The position numbers and the translations under genes are program-made. From Paracoccaceae bacterium (GTDB lineage Bacteria; Pseudomonadota; Alphaproteobacteria; Rhodobacterales; Rhodobacteraceae): DNA of 64,000 bases. The stretch spans positions 241,208 through 305,207 of the forward strand of contig JANSXZ010000001.1 of the NCBI GenBank assembly GCA_024742705.1, in the 5' to 3' direction. Below are positions 28,101-35,712 of this stretch, piece after piece; the first letter of the stretch is position 1; each line of letters opens with the position of its first letter. A model generated the notes under the pieces. That model had not been told where the DNA came from. It did not search any database and was given only the letters and a program-made list of their open reading frames with translations.

Positions 28101-31100
28101 CGTGTTCCAGGGCAGCGACCGGATGGTCGGATCGTATTTCGCCGATCATCTGCTGGGCTATGCCGGCAACGACACGATCTTCGGCGGCTTGGGAGACAAG
28201 GAAAAATACAACGTCGACGATCTGCCCCATCCCAGCCCTCGGCCAACGCCATTCCGCAATGCCGGTGAGGCAACGACCGATCCGGGCCTTTGGGTAGACG
28301 ATGGTGCCGACACGCTGGACGGCGATGCCGGCGACGATCTGATCGATGGCGGCACCGGCGGCGATCTGCTGCTGGGCGGCGCGGGCGCTGATGAAATCTG
28401 GGGCGGCGGCGACGCCGGCAACGACACGCTGGACGGTGGCAGCGGCAACGACACGCTGCATGGCGGGGCCGGCGAAGACGTGGCGGTGTTCGCCAACTTC
28501 CGGTCCACCGATGTCAGCGTGGCGCGGGGCAGCGACAATGCCTTGCTGATTTCCACCGCCGAGGGTGTGGACCATGTCGACGCCGATATCGAATTGTTCC
28601 GCTTCGTGGATGGAACTTTTGCGCGGGCCCATGTCGAAGGGCTGATCCGGCAGGGCACCGACGCGGCCGAAACGCTGGAAGGCACCGCCAACAACGACAC
28701 GCTCGAGGCGCTGGGCGGCGACGATCGTCTGGACGGGCGCGCGGGGGCCGACAGTCTGGATGCCGGCACCGGCAACGACACGCTGATCGGCGGCGCGGGC
28801 AATGACACGCTGAACGGCGGTCTGGGCGAAGATGCCTTCTCGGGTGGCGGCGACGATGACTTCTACATCGTCGACAGCTCTACCGAAGTGGTCTCGGAAG
28901 GCCCGAATTCGGGCCAGGATCATGTGCAGACGACCGTCAGCTTCGTGCTGCCGTCGCATGTGGAAGAAATGTCGATGCCGGGCACCGGCAACATCAACGG
29001 CACCGGCAACGCGCTCGACAACGTGCTGGGCGGCAGCCAGGGCAACAACCTGCTGCAAGGTCTGGATGGCAATGACACGATCCTGGGCGCACCCGGCGCC
29101 GACACGCTGGAAGGCGGTGCGGGCGACGACAGCCTGCTGGGCGGCGGCGGTGTCGACCAGCTTTCGGGCGGCGATGGCGATGACCACCTCGATGGCGGGC
29201 TGAACGGCGACCAGATGGCCGGCGGCGCGGGCGACGATACATATCGTGTCGATGCGGCCGACGATGTGGTGACCGAGGCGGAAAACGGCGGCCACGATCA
29301 TGTCATGTCGACGATCTCGCGCGTGCTTTCGGCCAATGTCGAGGATCTGACCCTGCTGGGCGGCACCGATGCAACCGGCAACGCTCTCGACAACGTTCTG
29401 ACCGGCAACGCCGCGGCGAACCGTCTGGTCGGGCTGGAAGGCGACGACAAGTTCTTCGGCGGCGACGGGGACGACACCGTGCGCATCGAAACCACGGTCG
29501 ATCGGGTCGCAGTCGCCGAAACCGCGACGGGTATCTACATCGCGTCGACACAGGGCGTCGATTTTGTGTCGTATGATGTTGAATACATCGAGTTTCAGGA
29601 ACGGCTCTTCACACCCGAAGGGGCCAAATCCCTGCTGGCGCAACTGGCCGGCACCGAAGGCGACGACGTGCTGATCGGGACGCCTCTGGCCGATCGATTT
29701 CTTTCCGGGGCCGGCAATGACCGGATCGAAGGCCGCGCGGGCGACGATTCGCTGGAAGGCGAGGCCGGCAACGATACGCTGGCCGGTGAAGAGGGCAATG
29801 ATGTTCTGCTGGGCGGCACCGGCGACGACGACCTGAGCGGCGGCGCGGGCGCCGACCTGGTGGTTGGCGGCGACGGCAACGACACCATGCAGGGCGGCGT
29901 GGGCGATGACACGCTGGATGGCAAGGACGGTGCCGATGCGGCGGCGGGCAACGCGGGCGACGACCTCTATATCGTCGACGACGCCGCCGACACGGTGACC
30001 GAGATCGCCGGGGAAGGGAACGACTCGGTTCATTCCAGCGTGTCCTACACCCTTTCCGACAACGTCGAGAACCTGTTGCTGACCGGCACCGGCAATGCCG
30101 ATGGCACCGGCAACGCCGGCGACAACAGGCTTGCCGGCAACGCCTTCGACAACCGGCTGACCGGTGGCGCCGGCAACGACACGGCGACGGGCGGTGCGGG
30201 CGAAGATACCTTCGTCTTCGGGCTCAGCCGGACTGCCGTGCGCGTCGTCGAGGTGTCGCAGCAGGGCGTGACGGTTCAGTCGGCCGAGGGCCAGGATTTC
30301 CTTTCGGCGGATATCGAGAACTTCGCCTTTACCGATGGCACGATCACCTACGACGAACTGACCGAACTGGGCCAGCGCACGGCCTATGTGTTCTATCTGG
30401 ATGGCGCGCAGGTCGAAACGCCTGTCAGCACCGATGCAACCGGCGTGGGCTATGGCGTCTATGATCCGATCAACGACGTGTTCACCTATTCCTTGCGGGT
30501 GAACGGGCTGGATTGGGGCAATCTGCTAGATGGGGGCGTGCCGCGGACCGCGGCCAACGCCAATGACGATGTCACCACCGCGCATATCCATGTGGGCGGC
30601 ACCGGCAACAGCGGCGGCGTGGCCTTCGGCCTGATCGAAGATGCCCAGAGATCGGATATCCTGAACGCCGACGGCACTCGCACGATTTCGGGCGCCTGGG
30701 ACAACACCGATGGCAACCCGATCGCATCGTTCGGGCGGGCGCTGGGCGGGACCGCGCCGGGCTCCGAGATCGGCCTGTACTTCAACGTCCACACCATCGC
30801 CAACGGCGGCGGCGAGATCCGCGGGCAACTGCTTTCGATCGCCGATGACACCGCCAACCTGATTGCCGGGCGCGCCAACGTCGATGACGTTCTGACCGGG
30901 CTGGAAGGCGCGGATACGATCCTGGGCGACAGCGGCAACGACCTGCTGATCGGGAACGAGGGCGCCGACAGCCTGTCCGGCGGCGATGGCAACGACACCC
31001 TTTCCGGCGGCGACGGCAACGACGATCTGCAGGGCGATGCGGGCAACGATGCGCTGGACGGCGGCGCGGGCATCGACACGATGACCGGCGGCGCCGGCAA

Positions 31101-33393
31101 CGATGCCTACTATGCCGATGGATCGGACATCATCGTGGAAGCGCCGGGCGGCGGCATCGACACGGTCTATGTCACGCTGGGGGTTTCCTCGTACCGCATC
31201 GCCGAGAACGTCGAGAACCTGACCGTTCAGGTGGCGCCGGGCTTTGCCGAAATCACCGACAACGCGCTGGACAACGTGATCGACGGCGGCGCCGACCGTT
31301 CGCCGCCCAACTCGGTGTTCATCTTCGCCTCGAATGGCGGCAACGATGCCATTTCAAACGGGCACTTCATCTTTGCCGGCGATGGCGCAGATACACTGAC
31401 CGGGCTGGACCAGAACGGCGTGCAGCTGCACGGCGAAGACGGTGCGGATGTGATGAACGGCGGGGCGGGCGACGAATGGCTGTTCGGCGGTCGCGGTGAA
31501 GACACCATCGACGGCGGCGCCGGCAACGACCTGATCTGGGGCAGCGATTCGAACATCTCCGTTCTCGAGGATGCCGGCAACGACAGCCTCGCGGGCGGCG
31601 ACGGCAACGATACGATCTATGGCGGCAAGGCGGACACCGAAGAAACCTTCGATCCCACGGTCCTTGACGGCGACGATACGATCGATGGCGGCGCCGGCGA
31701 CGACATGCTGGTCGCGGGCACCGGCAATGATGTGCTGGACGGCGGCGAAGGCACCGACACGATGATCGGTGGCGCCGGCAACGATGTGATCCGCGGCGGT
31801 GGCGGTACGGCGGATGTCGCCGTGTTCAATGTGGCCAGCATCGAAATCGAAGTGGCCGCGCGCGGCGAATCGTTGATCATCACCTCGGCCGATGGCGTCG
31901 ATGAAGTGCACAATTCGGTCGAAAGGCTGCAATTCCGCGACGGTTCGCTGACCTTTGCGCAGGTGCAGGCCTTTGTGCCCGTCACCGGCGATACACGCGG
32001 CGGAACCGCCGGGGGCGACGTGCTGATCGGAACGCCCAACGCCGATACGCTGAACGGTCTGGGCGGCGACGATTCGATCGACGGCCGGGCGGGTGCGGAT
32101 ATCCTGATCGGCGGTCCGGGCAACGATGAACTGAACGGCAATACCGGGCGCGACACGGCGGTGTTCGAATCTCCGGCCGATCACAAGATCGACCTGAGAA
32201 TCGCCAACACCCCGCAGGACACCGGCGAGGGCCTGGACGTACTCGTCAACATCGAGAACCTGTCCACTGCGGACGGCAACGACCGGCTTTATGGCGACAG
32301 CAACGCGAACGTGCTGTCTTCGGGTGCCGGCGACGACCGGCTTTATGGCGACGGCGTCAAGCTGACCGAGGTTCTCGACGATGCGGCCCGCGCGTTCCGC
32401 CTGTATCAGGCGACGCTGGGCCGCGAGCCCGACGCGGCGGGCCACCTGGAATGGACGACGCGCCTGTCCGAAGGCACGTTCACCTCCGCGCAGGCGGCGG
32501 GCGGATTCGTGGGCAGTCAGGAGTTCCAGAACGTCTATGGTGCGCTGGACGACAGTGGGTTTGTGATCCAGCTCTACCGCAACGTTCTCGAACGCGAACC
32601 TTCGGAAGGCGAGGTCAATGCCTGGCTGAACCTGCTGAACACCGGTCTGGTCCGCGCCGATGTGGTTCTGGGCTTTGTCGACAGTCCCGAATTCGTCCGC
32701 AGCACCACCGCCGAGGCCAATGCATTTGCCGCCGCGCATACCGATATGAACTGGGTGGACGATATCTTCCGGGTGTATCAGGCCACGCTGGACCGGGCGC
32801 CCGATCTGGCCGGTCTGAAAGGGTGGATCGCACTGTTGGGCAGCGGTGCGGCTTTCGAGGACGCGGTAAACGGCTTTGTCGGCAGCCCCGAGTTCCAGAT
32901 CACCTACGGCGCCCTGGACAACACCGGCTTTGTCGAGCTTTTGTACACCAACGTCCTGGGCCGCGACGCCGATGCCGGCGGTCTTGCGGGATGGCTGGAC
33001 GTGCTGACCACGGGCGGCACGCGGGCGCAGGTGGTCGAAGGTTTCTCGCAGAGCCCCGAGTTCGTGGCTTCGACGGCCCAGCCGCTGCTGAACTGGGTGC
33101 GCACCATCGGCCAGGACGACACGCTGATCGCGGGATCGGGCACCAACACGCTGATGGGCGGCGCGCTCAGCGATACCTTCGTGTTCGACGCGGCGCAGCC
33201 GGGCACCAACACGGTGCTGGACTTCGAGGCATGGGACAAGCTGGAGTTCCGCGGCTTTGGCTACGATGCGGATGCGCAGGTGCTTGCCAATCTCAGCCGG
33301 TCGGGCGCCGATACGGTGTTCTCGGATCAGGGTGTCACCGTTACCTTCCAGGGCGTCGATCCGGCGCTGTTCAACGATGAAATGATCCTGTGA
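22120..33393 (+). CDS. Giant RTX protein with CHRD, DUF4214 and T1SS-type C-terminus
   Basis: About 3757 residues. The ATG at 22120 follows AGGAGGT; a GTG at 22036 would add 28 residues without support. No Sec signal is visible. Residues 1 to about 350 are helical, with a K-rich coiled segment (KMKTAEKKLKKTKKQLEDRAEDTEEL). Calcium-binding nonapeptides (GGxGxDxxx, such as GGEGNDTL and GGAGNDTL) fill most of the rest in blocks separated by larger domains. About five copies of a 60-residue module (GDDTYRVD..., ending ENLxLTGTGN...TGNAxDNVL) lie at 27358, 28850, 29230, 29956 and 31096. A CHRD domain occupies about residues 2755-2907. DUF4214-like repeats start near residue 3415, and the last 90 residues (VFDAAQPGTNTVLDF ... 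DEMIL) resemble a type I secretion signal. It is probably a surface adhesin or matrix protein (inference). No type I exporter genes are in the window. Confidence 0.9.
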   Translation: MDASPNLVLLNGELVEFSEHLETTAKTVDDVRDIISDVRNILEIPKDIRKASKQLKKTADSGGAIAKVLSKVGFLKPIARPFEKTMYEVSDTFKAIDKKAAELEIKFKPYIAKMKTAEKKLKKTKKQLEDRAEDTEELADHVEQVNTRLNIVKAVADNPNIPLPAALEARLSDIFNIVNGTANVANRGLIPLNDTMEAVEEKVQELRDLLSIPEFQGLLDFVNLLKSIQDSISDLADPLESVYDAAGPVIDALGSIFGFILAPLEAILDAVLEATGIEDLLKEASAFILDLLPDIGVLQSIADALEAALDVQFDTLFNLGINNPLDGLLAQLDPLQFLTAPGLGLGDPTSGDDVILGQFGSLVGDTVAASDGDDIIIGSRFDDVLNGGSGSDLFIATEGNDTINGGESGNDRDVVVFSGHSDDYAIRSEIGDDGRSTGRWTVSDYTFGSATPDGYNTLIDIEDIVFTDRTFAIGDIDNLVRTRSLDGSFGDVPGSPNDVFPPNVNYNPATGVTFPNDGFYGYYVSTTYSTVREVGGPNETITNIADKDDPTKFPLNPKSGPLQYTVAGVDLVLTGFGYDRIFAGAGNDQIEATANGPVSVALGYPGDELWGEEDNDLFLIGAGEGIYDIVRGGTGTDSVVYQAVDTPSPTGSTGISIFMASANLQYNLFRPTEFPIDIDFLGRAQSDPALPRLGVIRGVENLNLTQFDDHVWGSEDSNILLGGAGNDQIRGLGGDDIIRGGEGNDTLIGDRGDDLLDGGTGSTEFVGGHGSDTMRADASPAAFNTVIYGMSDNLTGSFYNTGFVEFADRGYQDLDLPNSIAVYSSAERGKNWVSKYDANGDLLGQDQIYNIDVIVGSTGNDNITGALGINQLLHGHDGDDFIAAGDGTSIDDEDNEAESTGARVRGGFGDDTLMPSFGSDNIQGDEGSDSVIIGADQSVDGDYYNGDNSLNARTEGIDTLDLSGTIYSWRLYLRDGSGAGDIYGKFPLSIADAEDHKYIQPTAGVDGIVPVNRNDQQPGDREGVNFELRVPDANTPNPGGRASVESFEIFKMSEQRDIVAVGSHENAITVYGYGGDDVLYSAQTFSDSLFGGEGDDVLGTYNQSIGTESYASRFNVNTRILLDGADGNDTFVGGDAQETFVGGFGIDELTYEAGRGGVTVDLETGRGSGGYAEGDRFTSMENLIGSVDDDILTGDSGTNIIEGWTGNDTISGNFGDDLLYGNAGDDVISGGDGNDQLHGGLGADTLDGGTGIDTAIYSELQNHPKDNEDRLIGPPTGVEVDLLARTGAGDTLWNIENVTGSLGSDTITGDNDDNLLAGEDGDDILDGGAGADILEGGDGNDTLRGGTGDDWFNGGAGINEIDGGAGFDVLDYGSLIFSVNIEMAGVGSRAGNPLGLATKQVAQPRVVWSDSLPEDFDIQAADQADVLVGTDEIRYTRGLISDRGTDDPSDDLYEEQAAEITPERILRLNPTFARHPDDLLPVRFLNEDDLLDSQQITVLTRYETATDSFTGIDKISGGAGDDSIRGNDENTEFHGGAGADTIDGGGGNDTVSYAGSEAAVQINLATFTATGGDAAGDLLSAVENLTGSHYGDELRGNALGNELLGGGGSDSLYGGAGEDTAVYTFASDAAIVSFADGGMYLTRLIDGQPGDRDFIASDVEAFRFTDGTFTLAEMQARVVQGDAGDNALIGTELSEIIPGFAGSDRIEARGGNDTLRGGSENDTLLGEDGDDVLDGGIGADSMSGGDGDDTYRVDNAGDLVFETGSGGTDTVESSISRNLSANIENLVLTGTGNIDGTGNGLGNSMTGNAGNNALNGGSGVDTALMTGTLAAASLDFTRIDYFTVTTAAGGTDRLSDIEFIRFDDGLFSVADLRQGVAADDGIRLNATGRFENGFAIDISREGGGAQFLNIGPASEGSDYRNRLHFTTEFEDQGGRAYYNGQNFNRPREAQPDNARVNGISVDFEGGNTPDVSIDGLDLAANDIIPADWAFFETNVFQGSDRMVGSYFADHLLGYAGNDTIFGGLGDKEKYNVDDLPHPSPRPTPFRNAGEATTDPGLWVDDGADTLDGDAGDDLIDGGTGGDLLLGGAGADEIWGGGDAGNDTLDGGSGNDTLHGGAGEDVAVFANFRSTDVSVARGSDNALLISTAEGVDHVDADIELFRFVDGTFARAHVEGLIRQGTDAAETLEGTANNDTLEALGGDDRLDGRAGADSLDAGTGNDTLIGGAGNDTLNGGLGEDAFSGGGDDDFYIVDSSTEVVSEGPNSGQDHVQTTVSFVLPSHVEEMSMPGTGNINGTGNALDNVLGGSQGNNLLQGLDGNDTILGAPGADTLEGGAGDDSLLGGGGVDQLSGGDGDDHLDGGLNGDQMAGGAGDDTYRVDAADDVVTEAENGGHDHVMSTISRVLSANVEDLTLLGGTDATGNALDNVLTGNAAANRLVGLEGDDKFFGGDGDDTVRIETTVDRVAVAETATGIYIASTQGVDFVSYDVEYIEFQERLFTPEGAKSLLAQLAGTEGDDVLIGTPLADRFLSGAGNDRIEGRAGDDSLEGEAGNDTLAGEEGNDVLLGGTGDDDLSGGAGADLVVGGDGNDTMQGGVGDDTLDGKDGADAAAGNAGDDLYIVDDAADTVTEIAGEGNDSVHSSVSYTLSDNVENLLLTGTGNADGTGNAGDNRLAGNAFDNRLTGGAGNDTATGGAGEDTFVFGLSRTAVRVVEVSQQGVTVQSAEGQDFLSADIENFAFTDGTITYDELTELGQRTAYVFYLDGAQVETPVSTDATGVGYGVYDPINDVFTYSLRVNGLDWGNLLDGGVPRTAANANDDVTTAHIHVGGTGNSGGVAFGLIEDAQRSDILNADGTRTISGAWDNTDGNPIASFGRALGGTAPGSEIGLYFNVHTIANGGGEIRGQLLSIADDTANLIAGRANVDDVLTGLEGADTILGDSGNDLLIGNEGADSLSGGDGNDTLSGGDGNDDLQGDAGNDALDGGAGIDTMTGGAGNDAYYADGSDIIVEAPGGGIDTVYVTLGVSSYRIAENVENLTVQVAPGFAEITDNALDNVIDGGADRSPPNSVFIFASNGGNDAISNGHFIFAGDGADTLTGLDQNGVQLHGEDGADVMNGGAGDEWLFGGRGEDTIDGGAGNDLIWGSDSNISVLEDAGNDSLAGGDGNDTIYGGKADTEETFDPTVLDGDDTIDGGAGDDMLVAGTGNDVLDGGEGTDTMIGGAGNDVIRGGGGTADVAVFNVASIEIEVAARGESLIITSADGVDEVHNSVERLQFRDGSLTFAQVQAFVPVTGDTRGGTAGGDVLIGTPNADTLNGLGGDDSIDGRAGADILIGGPGNDELNGNTGRDTAVFESPADHKIDLRIANTPQDTGEGLDVLVNIENLSTADGNDRLYGDSNANVLSSGAGDDRLYGDGVKLTEVLDDAARAFRLYQATLGREPDAAGHLEWTTRLSEGTFTSAQAAGGFVGSQEFQNVYGALDDSGFVIQLYRNVLEREPSEGEVNAWLNLLNTGLVRADVVLGFVDSPEFVRSTTAEANAFAAAHTDMNWVDDIFRVYQATLDRAPDLAGLKGWIALLGSGAAFEDAVNGFVGSPEFQITYGALDNTGFVELLYTNVLGRDADAGGLAGWLDVLTTGGTRAQVVEGFSQSPEFVASTAQPLLNWVRTIGQDDTLIAGSGTNTLMGGALSDTFVFDAAQPGTNTVLDFEAWDKLEFRGFGYDADAQVLANLSRSGADTVFSDQGVTVTFQGVDPALFNDEMIL

Positions 33394-33402
33394 CCCGCTT
33401 TA

Positions 33403-33427
33403 TCAGGCGGCCGGAAAGGCCGCCTGA
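33403..33427. terminator. Bidirectional hairpin between the RTX gene and the ABC operon
   Basis: Perfect 10-base inverted arms (33403-33412 and 33418-33427) with the loop GGAAA, between convergent genes and overlapping the stop codon of the ABC ATPase gene. No T run follows in either direction, so it is a strong structure but only a probable terminator. Confidence 0.5.
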
Positions 33428-34101
33428 AACCGGGCGCGAAGCGCGTCGATGTCGCGGGTGCCGCGGGGTTCGCTGATGGCAAAGCTGCCGCGCAGGCGGC
33501 CGGGTGGGCCGGCCATCACCTCGATCCGGTCGGCCAGCGCCAGCGCCTCGTCCAGATCGTGCGTAACCATCAGCGCGGTCATCCCGCGCCCCGACCACAG
33601 GCGGATCAGCAGATCGCGCAGCCGCCCGGCCGTGGCCGCATCCAGCGACACGAAGGGTTCGTCCAGCACCAGAAGCCGCGGCGAAGTGGCAAAGGCCCGC
33701 GCCAGCGCGGCCCGCCGGGCCAGACCGCCGGACAGGGCCGCGGGGTAGAACCCGGTGTGCGCCTCGATACCCAGCGCGCGGTAGAGATCGGGCAGGGCCG
33801 CGTGGGCCGGCCCGTCGCCGGGCGCCAGCGCCAGTGCGACGTTTTCGGCGACCGTGCGCCAAGGCAGCAATCGCGGCTCCTGAAACATCGCGGCCACTGG
33901 CGCGGGCACCGCGGCCGCCTGGCCCTGGTAGCGCGTCTCGAGGCCCAGAACGATGCGCAGAAGCGATGTCTTGCCGCATCCCGACGGCCCGGTCAGGCAG
34001 ACGAATTCGCCATCGGCCACATGCAGCGAAACCGCCTCCAGCGCCCGCAGCGGGCCGGTATCGGTGGCATAGGTCAGCGACTGGACATCAACGCGCAGCA
34101 T
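33403..34101 (-). CDS. ABC transporter ATPase, nitrate/sulfonate/taurine (SsuB/TauB) type
   Basis: A 232-residue ATPase with Walker A GPSGCGKTS, signature LSGGLARRAALARA and Walker B LLVLDEPFVSLD. The TAVR-like insertions fit the SsuB/TauB/NrtD importer class. It overlaps the permease gene by 14 bases and is the last gene of the PQQ dehydrogenase operon. With the permease and the NitT/TauT-type binding protein at 39440 it makes a complete importer. The substrate may relate to alcohols or their products (inference). Confidence 0.9.
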   Translation of the reverse strand: MLRVDVQSLTYATDTGPLRALEAVSLHVADGEFVCLTGPSGCGKTSLLRIVLGLETRYQGQAAAVPAPVAAMFQEPRLLPWRTVAENVALALAPGDGPAHAALPDLYRALGIEAHTGFYPAALSGGLARRAALARAFATSPRLLVLDEPFVSLDAATAGRLRDLLIRLWSGRGMTALMVTHDLDEALALADRIEVMAGPPGRLRGSFAISEPRGTRDIDALRARFQAAFPAA

Positions 34102-34879
34102 CGCCGCCCCTCCAATGCGCGGCGCGCCTTTCCAGCGGTTGCAGCAGGCCCCATTCGATGGCCAGCATGACGGCGACGAAGGCCATCGTGTAGGCCAGGA
34201 TCGCGGCCACGTCGAACAATTGAAAATAAAGGTGGATCTGAAAGCCGACGCCGTCGGGACGGCCCAGCAGTTCCACCACCAGAACGATCTTCCAGATCAG
34301 CGACAGCCCCGAACGCCCGGCGGCAGCCAGAAACGGCGCCAGCTGCGGCACGATCACATGGCGCAGCATGCGCCAGCGTGAAAACCGGAACACACGAGCC
34401 ATTTCCGCATATTGCCGATCAAGGGCGCGGGCGCCTTCGCGCAGGGTGACGATCACATTCGGGATCTTGTTGGCGGCCACGGCGCAGACCGCGCTGACCT
34501 CGTTCAGGCCGAACCAGACATAGGCCAGCACGATCAGCACCAGCGCCGGAAGGTTCAGCCAGACCACGACCCAGGTATCGAAGAAGCGATTGAGGCGGGG
34601 CAACATTCCCAGCGCCACCCCGATGACCGATCCCAACGTCATGGCGATGGCAAAAGCCAGCGCGACACGGCGCAGCGTGGCGCCCAGGTGGCGCCCCATC
34701 TCGCCCGAGGCGGTCTCGGCGCGGGCAACCTGCCAGACCGTGGCGGGGCCGGGCAGGGTGCGCGGATCGGCCAGCTGGGCCGCTATCTGCCACAACGCCA
34801 GCAGGCTGAGCACCGACAGTGCGACCACCGCGAACCGCCCCGGCCCGTGTGGTATCTGGCCCCGGCCGCGCGCGGTCAT
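34088..34879 (-). CDS. ABC transporter permease, SsuC/TauC type
   Basis: About 263 residues with several membrane helices and the family EAA-like loop near EGARALDRQYAEMARVF. The N-terminal hydrophilic stretch is followed by AVVALSVLSLLALWQIAAQL. I chose the ATG at 34879, which overlaps the stop of the DUF1194 gene by 4 bases; the longer frame upstream is unlike the family. It pairs with the ATPase that follows and the NitT/TauT-type binding protein upstream. Confidence 0.88.
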   Translation of the reverse strand: MTARGRGQIPHGPGRFAVVALSVLSLLALWQIAAQLADPRTLPGPATVWQVARAETASGEMGRHLGATLRRVALAFAIAMTLGSVIGVALGMLPRLNRFFDTWVVVWLNLPALVLIVLAYVWFGLNEVSAVCAVAANKIPNVIVTLREGARALDRQYAEMARVFRFSRWRMLRHVIVPQLAPFLAAAGRSGLSLIWKIVLVVELLGRPDGVGFQIHLYFQLFDVAAILAYTMAFVAVMLAIEWGLLQPLERRAAHWRGGDAAR

Positions 34880-35712
34880 TCGGGCAGCGGCCAGTCTTCT
34901 TCGCGCGGCAGCCAGCGATCCGAGCGGCCACCGGTCATGTCGTTCAGCTGATCGATGTATTCCTGGCGCGCGGCGCGTTCGCCGGCCAGGCAATCGGTGC
35001 CACGGACCCGCCACAACCGCGCCGGCGGCGTCAGGCCCGAAATCTCGAGGATCAGCTTGCGCCGGATCGCCGCGCCGAAATCGCGCCAGTCATGGACCGG
35101 CAGGGCAAAGGCGCCCCAGCCGCCGATCACGCAATCGCGGTAGTAGGCGTCGATGGCCACGCCGGTCTTGTCGGGGCCGGTTGTCATCACCGCAAGGCCG
35201 TTGATCGTGATCCCGCTTTCGGCGATGGCGCTGCGCACCGGCACCACCGGTGCACCGGCATTGTTGGCGCCGTCGCCCGACACGTCGATCACCATGCGAT
35301 CGGCGGCAAAAGGGTTCTGATACAGCAATTCCGCCGCACGCAGCAGCGCCGACGAGATCGAAGTGCGCCCCGCGCGCCCGGCGATCCCGCCATCCAGGTC
35401 GTCGGCCAGCGCCGCCGCCGTCTCGGGGCCGTCGATCAGGCGCCAGGGTACCACCAGCTTCTGGTTGTCGGGGCCGGCCCACTCAAGGTAGGCGACGGCG
35501 ACCGCGCCGCGATACCCGCCGGTGATCGCCGCGATCACCTCGGCGTCGCGGAAGGCCTCGGCATAGCCGTGTCTCTGAATGTCCTGTTCCGCCGGTCCGA
35601 TGGAAAACGATATGTCCACCGCCAGCACCAGCGCCAGGTCAACCCGGGTCTGTGCCGTGGCCGCGGCGGGGATGCAAAGCGCCGCCACGATTGCCGCCAT
35701 ACACCGGATCAT
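34876..35712 (-). CDS. DUF1194 periplasmic vWA-like protein
   Basis: About 278 residues with a signal peptide (MIRCMAAIVAALCIPAAATA). The segment LALVLAVDISFSI carries the DxSxS metal-ion site of a von Willebrand A fold, and VIDVSGDGANN is typical of DUF1194. vWA domains bind partners through a metal ion; such proteins accompany some quinoprotein dehydrogenase systems, for example MoxC/L-like proteins of methanol oxidation. It sits between the two ABC modules and overlaps both neighbours by 4 bases, so it is translated with them. A role in assembly or partner binding is inference. Confidence 0.8.
   Translation of the reverse strand: MIRCMAAIVAALCIPAAATAQTRVDLALVLAVDISFSIGPAEQDIQRHGYAEAFRDAEVIAAITGGYRGAVAVAYLEWAGPDNQKLVVPWRLIDGPETAAALADDLDGGIAGRAGRTSISSALLRAAELLYQNPFAADRMVIDVSGDGANNAGAPVVPVRSAIAESGITINGLAVMTTGPDKTGVAIDAYYRDCVIGGWGAFALPVHDWRDFGAAIRRKLILEISGLTPPARLWRVRGTDCLAGERAARQEYIDQLNDMTGGRSDRWLPREEDWPLPE

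Noticed and set aside
27016..30033. Second long antisense open frame (about 1005 codons) in the RTX gene.
   Set aside because: Same explanation; low-complexity translation of the nonapeptide DNA.
23170..32350. Short repeated DNA of the RTX gene considered as CRISPR-like or satellite repeats.
   Set aside because: The repeats are in frame and code for variable nonapeptides without fixed spacers.
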